From the NCBI RefSeq assembly GCF_041807705.1, contig NZ_JBGTYY010000003.1, positions 110,578 through 174,577 on the forward strand: a stretch of DNA of 64,000 nucleotides. The letters run 5' to 3'. The DNA is from Mannheimia sp041807705. Its GTDB lineage: Bacteria; Pseudomonadota; Gammaproteobacteria; Enterobacterales; Pasteurellaceae. Positions 46,104 through 55,351 of this stretch are shown here, one piece after another (within the stretch, counting starts at the first letter, position 1; every line of letters starts with the position of its first letter). The notes under the pieces were generated by a model. The model did not search any database. It was not told where the DNA came from and saw only the letters and a list, made by a program, of their open reading frames with translations. The position numbers and the translations under genes are program-made.

Positions 46104-46266
46104 TGTGCTTGCTCCTAAAAAGTTATTGTTTTAAAATTTAAATAAATACAGGATTTTCATTGAAAAATCAATGTTTTTTATTTGTTTGTAGAACTTTGAC
46201 AAAATTTGACTGCTATGGTTAAAATGAATTGCCAATTACGGCTTATCTATGAAAAAGGGCAGTCTT

Positions 46267-46802
46267 ATGAAAATGAAAACAGCATTAGCAATTACATTAG
46301 GTTCTTTATTCAGCTTTTCGGTAACAGCAGCCGAACTGGAAAAATTACCGTGCCGATTCAACTTCTTGATGTAGAAAAAGGCAATAAAGATATTGGTACA
46401 GTAGAAATTACTGAATCTAAATACGGCTTAGTATTTACTCCAAATCTAAAAGATTTAACAGAAGGCTTACACGGCTTCCATATTCACGAAAACCCAAGCT
46501 GTGATGCAAAAGAAAAAGGTGGCAAGCTCACAGCAGGCTTAGCCGCAGGAGGACACTGGAACCCTAATAAAGCCCCACATCACGGCTTCCCGTGGTCTGA
46601 TGATGCTCATTTAGGCGATTTACCTGCATTAACCGTTTTACACGATGGTACATCAACTAATCCAGTATTAGCCCCTCGCTTGAAAAAATTAGATGAAATT
46701 AAAGGTCGTTCATTAATGATCCACGAAGGCGGCGATAACCACTCAGACCACCCGGCTCCTCTTGGTGGTGGTCCTCGAATGGCGTGTGGTGTAATTAAAT
46801 AA
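46267..46802 (+). pseudogene. sodC: Periplasmic Cu/Zn superoxide dismutase, signal peptide out of frame
   Basis: The mature enzyme is fully present: LHGFHIHENPSC, GGHWNPNKAPHHGFPW, DDAHLGDLPAL and HSDHPAPLGGGPRMACGV carry the copper and zinc ligands. A good signal peptide (MKMKTALAITLGSLFSFSVTAA) starts at 46267 but is in another frame and ends in TAG about 35 codons later. Adding one A to the run of five at 46340-46344 joins the two as LEKITVPIQLLD, so a one-base deletion is inferred. As written no exported SodC can be made. Reading the mature frame back to 46206 gives a nonsense N-terminus. A homopolymer sequencing error is the main alternative. Confidence 0.85.
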
Positions 46803-46816
46803 AATTTGCTCTAGTT

Positions 46817-46855
46817 AAAAAGTGTTGGTTTAAATATCATTCCAACACTTTTTTA
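46817..46855 (+). terminator. Terminator after sodC
   Basis: AAAAAGTGTTGG (46817-46828) pairs with CCAACACTTTTT (46842-46853), followed by further T. Confidence 0.88.
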
Positions 46856-46900
46856 TTTCTAGCCATTACCATATAATTGCCTCCTATTAAGGAGAAATAT

Positions 46901-47200
46901 ATGTCTATAAAAGCAAAAAAAGAACCCCATAAAATACTTCCAGAACAAGCAACTTTTTCTAAGAGTTCGCCGGTTTATATTCCCCTATTTTTTGCTAACA
47001 AAAAGGCAAGAGTACAAACAGTATGGGAATTAGAACTTGAAAATGGTGAACGTGATTCAGGAAAGGTGAAACGTAATCGTATTCAATTTAATCGTTTGCC
47101 AGTCGGTTGTCACAAATTAACAGTTATTGCTGGTACACCGCTTTTAGGGCAAGGCACAAAGATTTTTGAGTGTTCATTACATATCATTGATAAGCAATGA
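46901..47200 (+). CDS. Small protein resembling the N-terminal domain of 4-alpha-glucanotransferase
   Basis: A 99-residue protein with a strong ribosome site (AAGGAG, seven bases before ATG). PVYIPLFFANKKARVQTVWELELENGE and FNRLPVGCHKLTVIAG resemble the beta-sandwich domain near the start of MalQ (E. coli has a LPEGYHTLTL segment there). It stops where MalQ would continue to its catalytic barrel, and nothing like the barrel follows before potC. It may be a remnant of a deleted malQ or a stand-alone domain. The similarity is from memory of the family and is modest. Confidence 0.4.
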   Translation: MSIKAKKEPHKILPEQATFSKSSPVYIPLFFANKKARVQTVWELELENGERDSGKVKRNRIQFNRLPVGCHKLTVIAGTPLLGQGTKIFECSLHIIDKQ

Positions 47201-47323
47201 AATAAAAACTCATCAAAACGTCTATCTGTTTTCTGATTAAAAAATCATTCTCAAGCTGCTTTATAGATAAGCTATTCATAAACTTGAATAGCTAAAAAAT
47301 TTACAAATTATAATTAAGCAAAT

Positions 47324-47362
47324 AAAAAACCTGACTGCAAATAGCTGCTAGTCAGGTTTTTT
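47324..47362. terminator. Bidirectional terminator between the small gene and potC
   Basis: AAAAAACCTGACT (47324-47336) and AGTCAGGTTTTTT (47350-47362) are perfect complements with A- and T-tracts in the arms. It ends the potABC transcript directly after potC, leaving no room for potD. Confidence 0.9.
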
Positions 47363-47381
47363 ACTTATCAACTAACTATAT

Positions 47382-48149
47382 TTATGCCTTTTTTCTCACC
47401 ACTAACTGGCTTAATACCACAAGGGTTAATGAGAAGATAATCATAATGGTTGCTAGTGCATTTACCTCTGGGGTTACACCTGTTTTAACCAATGAGAAGA
47501 TTTTCAATGGTAATACTTCGTAGCTTGGGCTTGTTACGAATGAAGAGACGATAACGTCATCTAATGAAATCGTAAAGCTTAGTAGCCAGCCTGAAATAAT
47601 TGAAGGTAATGCCAGTGGTAAAATGATTTTGCGTAAAATCGTGACTTCACTTGCACCTAAATCTTTCGCCGCTTCTAACATCTTGCCATCAAAATCGCTT
47701 AAGCGTGATGAAATAGCGATAACCACATAAGGTAAACAGAAAGTGATGTGAGCAATTAATAGCGAAATAAAGCCTAATTTTATACCTAAGATCATAAATA
47801 ATACAAGCATAGATACCGCCATCACGATATCTGGCGACATCATTACCACGAATAACATTCCGCCTACTAATTTTTTACCACGAAAGCGGTAACGATAAAG
47901 TGCGATTGAAGTTAATGCACCTAAAATAGTAGAGAATGTAGCAGCGAAGAACGCAATGGTTAATGAGTTCATTGTTGCTTGTACTAACGTATCATTGCTG
48001 AATAAACGCTCATACCAGTTCCAAGTAAAGCCTTTCCAGTTCAAGCCGAAACGGTCTGCATTGAAAGAGTTTACCACTAAAATAATAATTGGAATATATA
48101 GGTAGGCAAATACAGCCAACATAAAAAGGTTTCTAAACATCTTTTTCAT
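47382..48149 (-). CDS. potC: Spermidine/putrescine permease subunit PotC
   Basis: A 255-residue inner-membrane permease with six predicted helices. The EAA loop is LEAAKDLGASEVTILRKIILPLALPSI; SFTISLDDVIVSSFV near residue 190 is typical of PotC. It works with PotB, PotA and a periplasmic PotD. Its start overlaps the potB stop by one base. No potD follows. Confidence 0.93.
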   Translation of the reverse strand: MKKMFRNLFMLAVFAYLYIPIIILVVNSFNADRFGLNWKGFTWNWYERLFSNDTLVQATMNSLTIAFFAATFSTILGALTSIALYRYRFRGKKLVGGMLFVVMMSPDIVMAVSMLVLFMILGIKLGFISLLIAHITFCLPYVVIAISSRLSDFDGKMLEAAKDLGASEVTILRKIILPLALPSIISGWLLSFTISLDDVIVSSFVTSPSYEVLPLKIFSLVKTGVTPEVNALATIMIIFSLTLVVLSQLVVRKKA

Positions 48150-49012
48150 TATTCAAGCTCCACCTTTTTATTTAATAGTTTATTTGCACGATAGTAAACA
48201 TAAAGCATTAACGCCATTAAAATAGTTAAAGCAATACTTACCGCAGAACCGACTGCAAACTGGTTAGTATTTAAGAATAAGCTCTTAATAATGTTACCTA
48301 CCAATGGTGTTTTACCGCCGCCTAATAAGTCTGCCACATAGAACATACCCATTGCAGGTAGTAATACTAATAAACAACCCGCCACAACGCCCGGCATTGT
48401 AAGTGGAATAGTTACTTTAATGAAACGTTGGAATGCATTTGCCCCTAAGTCTTTTGCAGCTTCTAGTAAGCGGTTATCAATTTTCTCGATTGATGAATAA
48501 AGTGGCAAAATCATAAATGGTAATAGAATGTAAACTAAACCGATGATAATTGCCGCTTCTGAGTTTAATAAACGTAAAGGTTCATTGATCAAGCCTATTG
48601 CCAATAAAGTTTCATTTAAGAAACCTTTTACACCTAAGAAAATTTTAATACCGTAAATACGAATTAGCGAGTTAGTCCAGAATGGTAACACCACTAAAAA
48701 CAGTAAAAACGGGCGCAATTTTGCAGGCATTTTTGCGATAAAAAACGCAAAAGGGTAACCAATTACCAAGCAGATAATTGTTGCAACGCCTGCCATATAG
48801 AGCGAGTTCCACAATACGGTTGCGTAAGTGTCATTAAATAATGCTTTATACGCATCTAAGCTAAACGCAAAATCAACAAAGTATTGGCTTTGACGATTTT
48901 CCGTTAAGAAACTGATAATTAAAACGAGTACGTTCGGCACTAATACGAAAAGTAATAACCAACCGAAAATAGTTGCGACCGCACCATTTTGGAATTTGTT
49001 ATTCGCCTTCAT
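48149..49012 (-). CDS. potB: Spermidine/putrescine permease subunit PotB
   Basis: A 287-residue permease with the conserved EAA loop LLEAAKDLGANAFQRFIKVTIPLTMPG and the segment GMFYVADLLGGGKTPLVGN typical of PotB. It overlaps potA by 14 bases and potC by one, so the three subunits are translated together. Confidence 0.93.
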   Translation of the reverse strand: MKANNKFQNGAVATIFGWLLLFVLVPNVLVLIISFLTENRQSQYFVDFAFSLDAYKALFNDTYATVLWNSLYMAGVATIICLVIGYPFAFFIAKMPAKLRPFLLFLVVLPFWTNSLIRIYGIKIFLGVKGFLNETLLAIGLINEPLRLLNSEAAIIIGLVYILLPFMILPLYSSIEKIDNRLLEAAKDLGANAFQRFIKVTIPLTMPGVVAGCLLVLLPAMGMFYVADLLGGGKTPLVGNIIKSLFLNTNQFAVGSAVSIALTILMALMLYVYYRANKLLNKKVELE

Positions 49013-50114
49013 CGTTTAACACAACCTCCCAGCCTTCATACCAAGTAAGAGCCACTTTTTGCCCTACTTCGTGGTCAATGTTCGGGTCATCTTCGTTGAA
49101 GAATTCGCTAACCAATACGTTCATACCGTTATGATCTAATCTTACGCTAGACTCTAACGTCATACCTTTATAGTTACGGTCGATAATATGACCGATAATC
49201 GCTTTAGAGCTTTCGTTTTCATCTAACTCTTCAATCACGATATCTTCAGGGCGTAGTAATACTTTTAGTTTTTGGTTCGGGTGAACGTCTAAATCTTCAA
49301 TTTTAATGTTGCAGATGCGACCTTCTACATTCGCTTTCACGTTAGTTGCATCAACACGCTCAATCACAGTTGCATCAAATACGTTGATTTCGCCGATGAA
49401 ACGAGCTACGAATAAGTTGCTTGGCTCTTCGTAAATTTCACGAGGTGTGCCATCTTGAGCAATTTTACCGCCATTCATTACAATAATACGATCAGACATT
49501 GTTAATGCTTCTTCCTGATCGTGTGTTACGAAAATAAAGGTAATACCCAATTGACGTTGCAACGCTTTTAACTCATTTTGCATCTCTTTACGCAATTTAT
49601 AGTCAAGAGCAGATAGAGATTCATCTAATAACAATACTTTTGGCTTATTAACTACCGCACGAGCAATCGCAATACGTTGTTGCTGACCACCAGAAAGCTG
49701 AGCAGGTTTTTGTTGCGCTCTATCTTCTAAACGCACCATACGTAATGCTTCCATTACACGAGGTTCGATTTCTGAATTTGGCACTTTCTGCATACGCAAA
49801 CCAAATGCTACATTTTCAAAAATAGTCATATGTGGGAAAAGCGCATAGCTCTGGAATACGGTATTCACAGGGCGTTGTTCTGCCGGAACATTAGAAACAT
49901 CTTGCCCATCAAGAATAATTGAACCCTCAGTTAAATCTTCAAAGCCGGCAATTAAACGCAACGCAGTTGTTTTACCACAACCTGAAGGGCCTAAAATCGT
50001 TAAAAATTCACCATCGTTAATGGTTAAATTCAAATTTTTAAGAATCGTTTTACTACCGTAGCTTTTCGTTACATTTTTAAGCTCGATGATAGCTTTTTGT
50101 TCTAATTTTTCCAT
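48999..50114 (-). CDS. potA: Spermidine/putrescine transport ATPase PotA
   Basis: A 371-residue ABC ATPase with GPSGCGKTTALR (Walker A), LSGGQQQRIAIARA and LLLDESLSALDYKLR (Walker B), plus the C-terminal TOBE-like regulatory domain with VLLRPEDIVI. LLDES in place of LLDEP is common in PotA. First gene of potABC; rep is divergent. Confidence 0.95.
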   Translation of the reverse strand: MEKLEQKAIIELKNVTKSYGSKTILKNLNLTINDGEFLTILGPSGCGKTTALRLIAGFEDLTEGSIILDGQDVSNVPAEQRPVNTVFQSYALFPHMTIFENVAFGLRMQKVPNSEIEPRVMEALRMVRLEDRAQQKPAQLSGGQQQRIAIARAVVNKPKVLLLDESLSALDYKLRKEMQNELKALQRQLGITFIFVTHDQEEALTMSDRIIVMNGGKIAQDGTPREIYEEPSNLFVARFIGEINVFDATVIERVDATNVKANVEGRICNIKIEDLDVHPNQKLKVLLRPEDIVIEELDENESSKAIIGHIIDRNYKGMTLESSVRLDHNGMNVLVSEFFNEDDPNIDHEVGQKVALTWYEGWEVVLNDEGE

Positions 50115-50258
50115 CTACTGTTTTTTTCCCTTAAATTGAAAAAAGAAAAGTACTCACAAAATCAGGCTCTCGCCCCCAAAAAATCAACTTATAATGATAT
50201 AGCTAAAGGGGCAAGATTGAAAGGAAAAATTTACATTTTGGGGATTTTTCTTGGATTA

Positions 50259-50316
50259 ACAAGCGGTCTAAATTTTAGAATTTTTTGCAAAGTTTTTAAG
50301 AAATTCGACCGCTTGT
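50259..50316. repeat. Uptake-signal inverted pair between potA and rep
   Basis: ACAAGCGGTC (50259-50268) and GACCGCTTGT (50307-50316) lie in the 250-base divergent potA-rep gap, with TTTTGCAAAG between. With no gene ending here it is not needed as a terminator, so a DNA-uptake role is the simpler reading. An apparent 64-codon frame in this gap has no support. Confidence 0.8.
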
Positions 50317-50364
50317 TTTCTTTCCGTTAAAATACTTCCCAACAATTACTTTTCAAACTATCTT

Positions 50365-52383
50365 ATGAAACTCAATTCTCAACAACAACAAGCCGTAGAA
50401 TATACAAACGGGGCTTGCCTTGTGCTGGCGGGGGCCGGTTCGGGTAAAACTCGGGTTATTATTAATAAAATTGCTCATTTAATTGCAAATTGTGGCTATT
50501 CGCCGAAACAGATTGCGGCGGTTACTTTTACCAATAAAGCCGCCCGCGAAATGCGGGAGAGGGTGGCTCATTCTATTGGTAAGGAAAATAGCAAAGGGCT
50601 GACGATTTCTACCTTCCACACACTCGGTTTTGATATTTTAAAGCGTGAATACAAATTGCTGGGCTTTAAATCAGGTATGACCTTGTTTGATGAACACGAC
50701 CAAATCGCCTTACTCAAACATTTATTGCCTGAAAATGTTACGGAAGATAAAGATTTACTGAAGGCCCTGATTTCCACCATTTCAAATTGGAAGAATGATC
50801 TGCTTTCGCCTGAAATGGTCATTTCTCGTGTGCGTGATGAGCGTGAGCGAGTCTTTTCGCATTTTTATCAGCTCTATCAAAATCAACTTAAAGCCTATAA
50901 TGCGTTGGATTTTGATGATTTGATTATGCTGCCTGTATTGCTGTTTCGCCAATTTCCAGAGGCAAAAGAACGTTGGCAGAACAAAATTCGCTATTTGTTG
51001 GTTGATGAATATCAAGACACCAATACCAGCCAATATGAGTTAATTAAGCTGATTGTCGGCAACGAGCCAAACTTTACGGTGGTGGGCGATGATGACCAAT
51101 CTATCTACTCTTGGCGTGGAGCGAAGCCAGAAAATATGCAGCGGCTGCGTGAAGATTTTGATTTAAAAGTGATCAAGTTGGAGCAGAATTACCGTTCCAG
51201 CCAGCGGATTTTGCATTGTGCCAATATTTTGATCGACAACAACGACCATCTGTTTACTAAACGCCTGTTTTCAGAGCTTGGCGAAGGCGAAAAGCTAAAT
51301 GTAATTGAAGCGAAAAATGAAGAACACGAGGCGGAGCGAATTGTTGGGGAGCTGATTGCACACCGTTTTTCTTGCAAAACAAAGTATAAAGATTATGCGA
51401 TTTTATATCGGGGTAATAGTCAATCCCGTTTGTTGGAAAAATTGCTCATGCAGAACCGTATTCCCTACAAAATTTCGGGCGGCACATCATTTTTTGCCCG
51501 AGCGGAAATTAAAGATATGATGGCGTATCTGCGTTTGGTGGTAAACCAAGATGATGATGCGGCATTTTTGCGGATTGTAAACACGCCAAAACGGGAAATT
51601 GGGGCTGCAACATTAGAAAAATTGGGAATACTGGCGAATGAAAAACAAGTCAGCTTATTTGAGGCGATTTTCGATTTTGAGCTGATTCAACGCTTAACGC
51701 CAAAACCTTACCAAGCCTTGCAAGATTTTGCCCGTTGGATTGTGGAAATTGCCGACCAAGCAGAGCGGTCTGACCCGATTGAAGCGGTAAAAGATTTGTT
51801 GGCAAAAATTCAATACGAAGCCTATTTGTATGAAATGGCTGCAAATCCAAAAGTGGCGGAAATGCAGAGCCGAAACGTGCAGACCTTGTTTGAATGGGTG
51901 CAAGGAATGTTAGAGGGCGATGAAATAGAAGAGCCGATGAGTTTGGTACAAGTAGTAAACCGCTTAACCTTGCGAGATATGTTAGAGCGTGGCGAAGATG
52001 ACGATGAAGCCGACCAAGTACAGCTAATGACGCTTCACGCCTCCAAAGGCTTAGAATTTCCACACGTTTTCTTAATTGGAATGGAGGAGGGCATTTTGCC
52101 ACACCAAACCAGCCTTGATGAAGAGAATGTGGAAGAGGAACGCCGTTTGGCTTATGTGGGCATTACCCGAGCCCAACAAACGCTTACTTTTTCACTCTGT
52201 AAGGAACGCCGCCAATATGGCGAAATCATCAAACCCGAGCCAAGCCGTTTTTTAATGGAATTACCGCAAGACGATTTGGTGTGGGAAAGCAGTAAACCAA
52301 GGCTTACAGAAGAGCAGAAAGAGGCAAAATCGTCCGCTAATATAGCGAACTTAATGGCGATGTTAAAAGCGAATAAGAAATAG
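50365..52383 (+). CDS. rep: ATP-dependent DNA helicase Rep
   Basis: A 672-residue superfamily 1A 3'-5' helicase that clears proteins ahead of replication forks. It has LAGAGSGKTRVI (motif I), TFTNKAAREMRER (Ia), LVDEYQDTN (II), GDDDQSIYSWRGA (III), QNYRSS (IV), and TLHASKGLEFPHVF (V). Overall identity in key regions is with Rep, not UvrD, including the C-terminal KPSRF-like EPSRFLMELPQDDL. Intact. Confidence 0.95.
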   Translation: MKLNSQQQQAVEYTNGACLVLAGAGSGKTRVIINKIAHLIANCGYSPKQIAAVTFTNKAAREMRERVAHSIGKENSKGLTISTFHTLGFDILKREYKLLGFKSGMTLFDEHDQIALLKHLLPENVTEDKDLLKALISTISNWKNDLLSPEMVISRVRDERERVFSHFYQLYQNQLKAYNALDFDDLIMLPVLLFRQFPEAKERWQNKIRYLLVDEYQDTNTSQYELIKLIVGNEPNFTVVGDDDQSIYSWRGAKPENMQRLREDFDLKVIKLEQNYRSSQRILHCANILIDNNDHLFTKRLFSELGEGEKLNVIEAKNEEHEAERIVGELIAHRFSCKTKYKDYAILYRGNSQSRLLEKLLMQNRIPYKISGGTSFFARAEIKDMMAYLRLVVNQDDDAAFLRIVNTPKREIGAATLEKLGILANEKQVSLFEAIFDFELIQRLTPKPYQALQDFARWIVEIADQAERSDPIEAVKDLLAKIQYEAYLYEMAANPKVAEMQSRNVQTLFEWVQGMLEGDEIEEPMSLVQVVNRLTLRDMLERGEDDDEADQVQLMTLHASKGLEFPHVFLIGMEEGILPHQTSLDEENVEEERRLAYVGITRAQQTLTFSLCKERRQYGEIIKPEPSRFLMELPQDDLVWESSKPRLTEEQKEAKSSANIANLMAMLKANKK

Positions 52384-52385
52384 CA

Positions 52386-52455
52386 ACAAGCGGTTAAATT
52401 TTGGAAATTTTTTGCAAGTGATTTGCAAATTTTTCAGCAAAATCTGACCGCTTGT
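52386..52455 (+). terminator. Uptake-signal pair after rep
   Basis: ACAAGCGGT (52386-52394) and ACCGCTTGT (52447-52455) bracket AT-rich DNA with two TTTGCAA tracts, just after the rep stop. The loop is long, so termination may be weak. Confidence 0.6.
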
Positions 52456-52568
52456 TTATGTGATAATTTTTGACTTATCTCAATAAATTGGCGGAATACC
52501 TATTTTCAATTATTACATTGAGCGTTTCGACGTTATAGACTAAAAAGTGTTTGTAGAGGAGAAATAAG

Positions 52569-53207
52569 ATGGAATTAAAAACAGTTATTGAGCAACGCAA
52601 AACTATTAAAGCCTTTAATCCTACCGTGAAAATCAACCGTGAAGAGCTGCAAGAGATGCTAACCTTAGCACAATTTGCCCCTTCAAAAGCGAATTTGCAG
52701 CCTTGGCGATTTGTGGTGGTTGATGATGAGGCAGTCAAAAAAGAGCTGTCGGGCAATGTTGCTTTTAATGGACCACCTTGTGAAACAGCCTCTGCTGTGG
52801 TTGTGGTGCTTGCCGATTTGCAATATGACAAATTATTAGGTGATATTGTTGATCAATCGGTTGAAACAGGTTGTTTGCACCAAGAGTTTCGTGATCGTAA
52901 ATTTGATTTTCTACTCGGTCTCCATCAGCAATTAACAGATGCGGATATTCGTGATCAGGTGCTAATCGATAGCAGTTTAACTGCTATGCAGCTGATGCTG
53001 ATTGCTAAAGACAGAGGCTACGATACCCACGCAATTGGTGTATTTAACCGTAGTGCTGTAATGGATTTACTCGAAATTGATAGCTCTCGTTATCTGCCGG
53101 TAATGTTATTAGCCATTGGTCGAGCGGCAAATCCGGCATTACCAAGTTGCCGTTTAGGCTTAGAATACACGGTGTCTTGGAATAACGGCAAAGGATTTAA
53201 AAAATAG
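52569..53207 (+). CDS. Nitroreductase-family NAD(P)H oxidoreductase
   Basis: A 212-residue FMN-binding protein of the nitroreductase superfamily. RKTIKAFNPTVKINREEL at the start, LAQFAPSKANLQPWRFVVV (FMN site) and IDSSLTAMQLMLIAKDRGYDTHAIG fit NfsB-like enzymes. It probably reduces nitro compounds or quinones; the natural substrate is unknown. TTAGGAG-like purines precede the ATG. It stands alone between two uptake-signal hairpins. Confidence 0.85.
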   Translation: MELKTVIEQRKTIKAFNPTVKINREELQEMLTLAQFAPSKANLQPWRFVVVDDEAVKKELSGNVAFNGPPCETASAVVVVLADLQYDKLLGDIVDQSVETGCLHQEFRDRKFDFLLGLHQQLTDADIRDQVLIDSSLTAMQLMLIAKDRGYDTHAIGVFNRSAVMDLLEIDSSRYLPVMLLAIGRAANPALPSCRLGLEYTVSWNNGKGFKK

Positions 53208-53224
53208 TCAATAATCTTCACAAC

Positions 53225-53280
53225 AAGCGGTCGAATCTCTTAATTTTTTTGCAAAAAATTGCTAGAATTCGACCGCTTTT
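53225..53280 (+). terminator. Uptake-signal hairpin after the nitroreductase gene
   Basis: AAGCGGTCGAAT (53225-53236) and ATTCGACCGCTT (53267-53278) are perfect complements followed by T. Confidence 0.8.
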
Positions 53281-53313
53281 ATTATTGTGTTTTTATAATT
53301 ATGTGGGATTGAT

Positions 53314-53838
53314 ATGAATACAGGATTAGATCCAAAATCGAACTTTTTCGGCAAAATGATTTTTGCCAGCCGCTGGCTACAGTTGCCTATTTATCTAGGT
53401 TTAATTGTGGTGCAGGGGATTTATGCGTACAAGTTTATGAAGTCGCTATATCATTTGGTGGTTGATCTCAACCAAATGGATTCAAATATGGTAATGCTTG
53501 CTGTATTGAATTTGATTGATGTGGTGATGATTGCTAATCTTTTAGTGATGGTGATTGTAGGTGGCTATGAAACCTTTGTGTCTAGATTGCGAGTTGATGG
53601 ACACCCAGATCAGCCTGAATGGCTTGATCACGTTAATGCGACGGTACTGAAAGTCAAACTGTCGATGGCAATTATCAGTATTTCATCTATTCACTTGTTG
53701 CAAACTTTCATTAATGCCTCCAACCTTGATGAGAAGCAAATGATGTGGCAGGTAATTATTCATCTTACTTTTGTGGTTTCTGCTTTAGTGTTGGCATATA
53801 TTGATAAAATTTTGAATGCTCAACACATTAAAAATTAA
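53314..53838 (+). CDS. yqhA: UPF0114 (YqhA-like) membrane protein
   Basis: A 174-residue inner-membrane protein with four hydrophobic helices. FASRWLQLPIYLGLIVVQGIYAYKF, NLLVMVIVGGYETFVSRL and KLSMAIISISSIHLLQTFIN are highly characteristic of the UPF0114 family. The function is unknown. It sits upstream of gor with a weak hairpin between. Confidence 0.85.
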   Translation: MNTGLDPKSNFFGKMIFASRWLQLPIYLGLIVVQGIYAYKFMKSLYHLVVDLNQMDSNMVMLAVLNLIDVVMIANLLVMVIVGGYETFVSRLRVDGHPDQPEWLDHVNATVLKVKLSMAIISISSIHLLQTFINASNLDEKQMMWQVIIHLTFVVSALVLAYIDKILNAQHIKN

Positions 53839-53862
53839 TCTTAGGCAGCATACATTTTGGCT

Positions 53863-53894
53863 AAAAGCGATTATAATAAAATCGCTTTTATTAT
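53863..53894 (+). terminator. Hairpin between yqhA and gor
   Basis: AAAAGCGAT (53863-53871) and ATCGCTTTT (53881-53889) enclose a nine-base loop; T-rich DNA follows. Moderate intrinsic terminator. Confidence 0.65.
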
Positions 53895-53922
53895 TATTTA
53901 GACGAATTGATAGGACGAAATT

Positions 53923-55293
53923 ATGGCAAAACATTATGATTATATTGCAATTGGTGGTGGTAGTGGCGGTATTGCTTCTATCAATCGAGCGGCAAGCTAT
54001 GGGCAAAAATGTGCGATTATTGAAGCAAAACATCTAGGTGGTACTTGTGTTAATGTAGGTTGCGTGCCGAAAAAAGTAATGTTTTATGGTGCTCAAATTG
54101 CAGAAGCAATTCACCGTTATGCCTCTGATTATGGCTTTGATGTCTCTGTTGAACATTTTGATTATGCAAAATTGGTGGAAAGTCGACAAGCCTATATTGA
54201 GCGTATTCACACTTCATACAATAACGTACTGAGTAAAAATAATGTTGATGTGTTAAATGGTTTTGCTCGCTTTAAAGATACAAAAACTATTGAAGTGAGT
54301 TATGAAGATGGATTGAAAGAAGATATAACGGCTGATCATATTTTAATTGCAACAGGTGGTCGCCCAACTATTCCTAATTTAGAAGGGGCAGAATATGGCA
54401 TTACGTCAGATGGTGTATTTGCATTAAATGAATTACCAAAATCAGTGGCAATTATAGGGGCTGGCTATATTGCTGTTGAATTAGCAGGTGTATTTAATAG
54501 TTTAGGCGTAAAAACGCATTTGTTTGTGCGTCAGCACGCACCTTTACGCCAGCAGGATCCACTTATTGTCGAAACATTGTTAGAGGTGTTAGAGCAAGAT
54601 GGCATTGAGTTGCACACTCAAGCAATTCCGCAAAAAGTAACGAAAAACCAAGATGGAACACTTACTTTAGCTTTAGAAGATGGGCGTGAAACCACTATTG
54701 AAACCTTAGTTTGGGCAATTGGACGTGAACCTGCAACCGATGTGATTAACTTAGAGGTAACAGGTGTTAAAACAAACGAACGCGGTTTTATCAAGGTGGA
54801 TAAATTCCAAAATACCAATGTGCCAAATATTTACGCAGTAGGCGATATTATTGAAGGTGGTATTGAATTAACGCCCGTAGCGGTGGCAGCAGGTCGCCGA
54901 TTATCAGAACGTTTATTCAACAATAAACCAAACGAACATCTAGACTATAATTTAGTGCCAACGGTAGTATTTAGTCACCCTCCAATTGGAGCTATTGGCT
55001 TAACTGAGCCACAAGCTATTGAGCAATATGGCAAAGAGAATGTAAAAGTCTATAAATCTTCTTTTACCGCAATGTACACAGCGGTAACTCAACATCGCCA
55101 ACCTTGTCGAATGAAGTTGGTGTGTGTAGGCAAAGAAGAAAAAATTGTCGGGTTACACGGCATTGGCTTTGGCGTTGATGAGATGATTCAAGGATTTGCA
55201 GTTGCAATCAAAATGGGAGCAACAAAGGCGGATTTCGACAATACAGTCGCAATTCACCCAACAGGTTCAGAAGAATTTGTCACAATGCGATAA
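53923..55293 (+). CDS. gor: Glutathione reductase (NADPH)
   Basis: A 456-residue FAD disulfide reductase keeping glutathione reduced. It has the FAD motif IGGGSGGIAS, the redox pair in GGTCVNVGCVPKK, the NADPH motif IGAGYIAVELAGV, and the C-terminal His-Glu in IHPTGSEEFV. Length is normal. GATAGGACGAA precedes the ATG. In Pasteurellaceae this enzyme also supports oxidative-stress defence with imported glutathione. Confidence 0.95.
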   Translation: MAKHYDYIAIGGGSGGIASINRAASYGQKCAIIEAKHLGGTCVNVGCVPKKVMFYGAQIAEAIHRYASDYGFDVSVEHFDYAKLVESRQAYIERIHTSYNNVLSKNNVDVLNGFARFKDTKTIEVSYEDGLKEDITADHILIATGGRPTIPNLEGAEYGITSDGVFALNELPKSVAIIGAGYIAVELAGVFNSLGVKTHLFVRQHAPLRQQDPLIVETLLEVLEQDGIELHTQAIPQKVTKNQDGTLTLALEDGRETTIETLVWAIGREPATDVINLEVTGVKTNERGFIKVDKFQNTNVPNIYAVGDIIEGGIELTPVAVAAGRRLSERLFNNKPNEHLDYNLVPTVVFSHPPIGAIGLTEPQAIEQYGKENVKVYKSSFTAMYTAVTQHRQPCRMKLVCVGKEEKIVGLHGIGFGVDEMIQGFAVAIKMGATKADFDNTVAIHPTGSEEFVTMR

Positions 55294-55351
55294 ATATAAT
55301 AGAATATGGCGATGGATAGAGAATATTATTCTAATAATTTTTAGGAAAAAT

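Noticed and set aside
46206..46350. Upstream in-frame extension of the mature SodC frame as a real N-terminus
   Set aside because: It has no signal peptide or family similarity, while a proper signal peptide exists in the next frame.
47262..47295. Hairpin AGCTATTCA...TGAATAGCT after the malQ-like gene as a terminator
   Set aside because: It is followed by A, not T, on the plus strand and T-tract placement is wrong on the minus strand.
50136..50330. Open frame of 64 codons between potA and rep
   Set aside because: It overlaps uptake signals and the promoter region, has no recognisable family and no good ribosome site.
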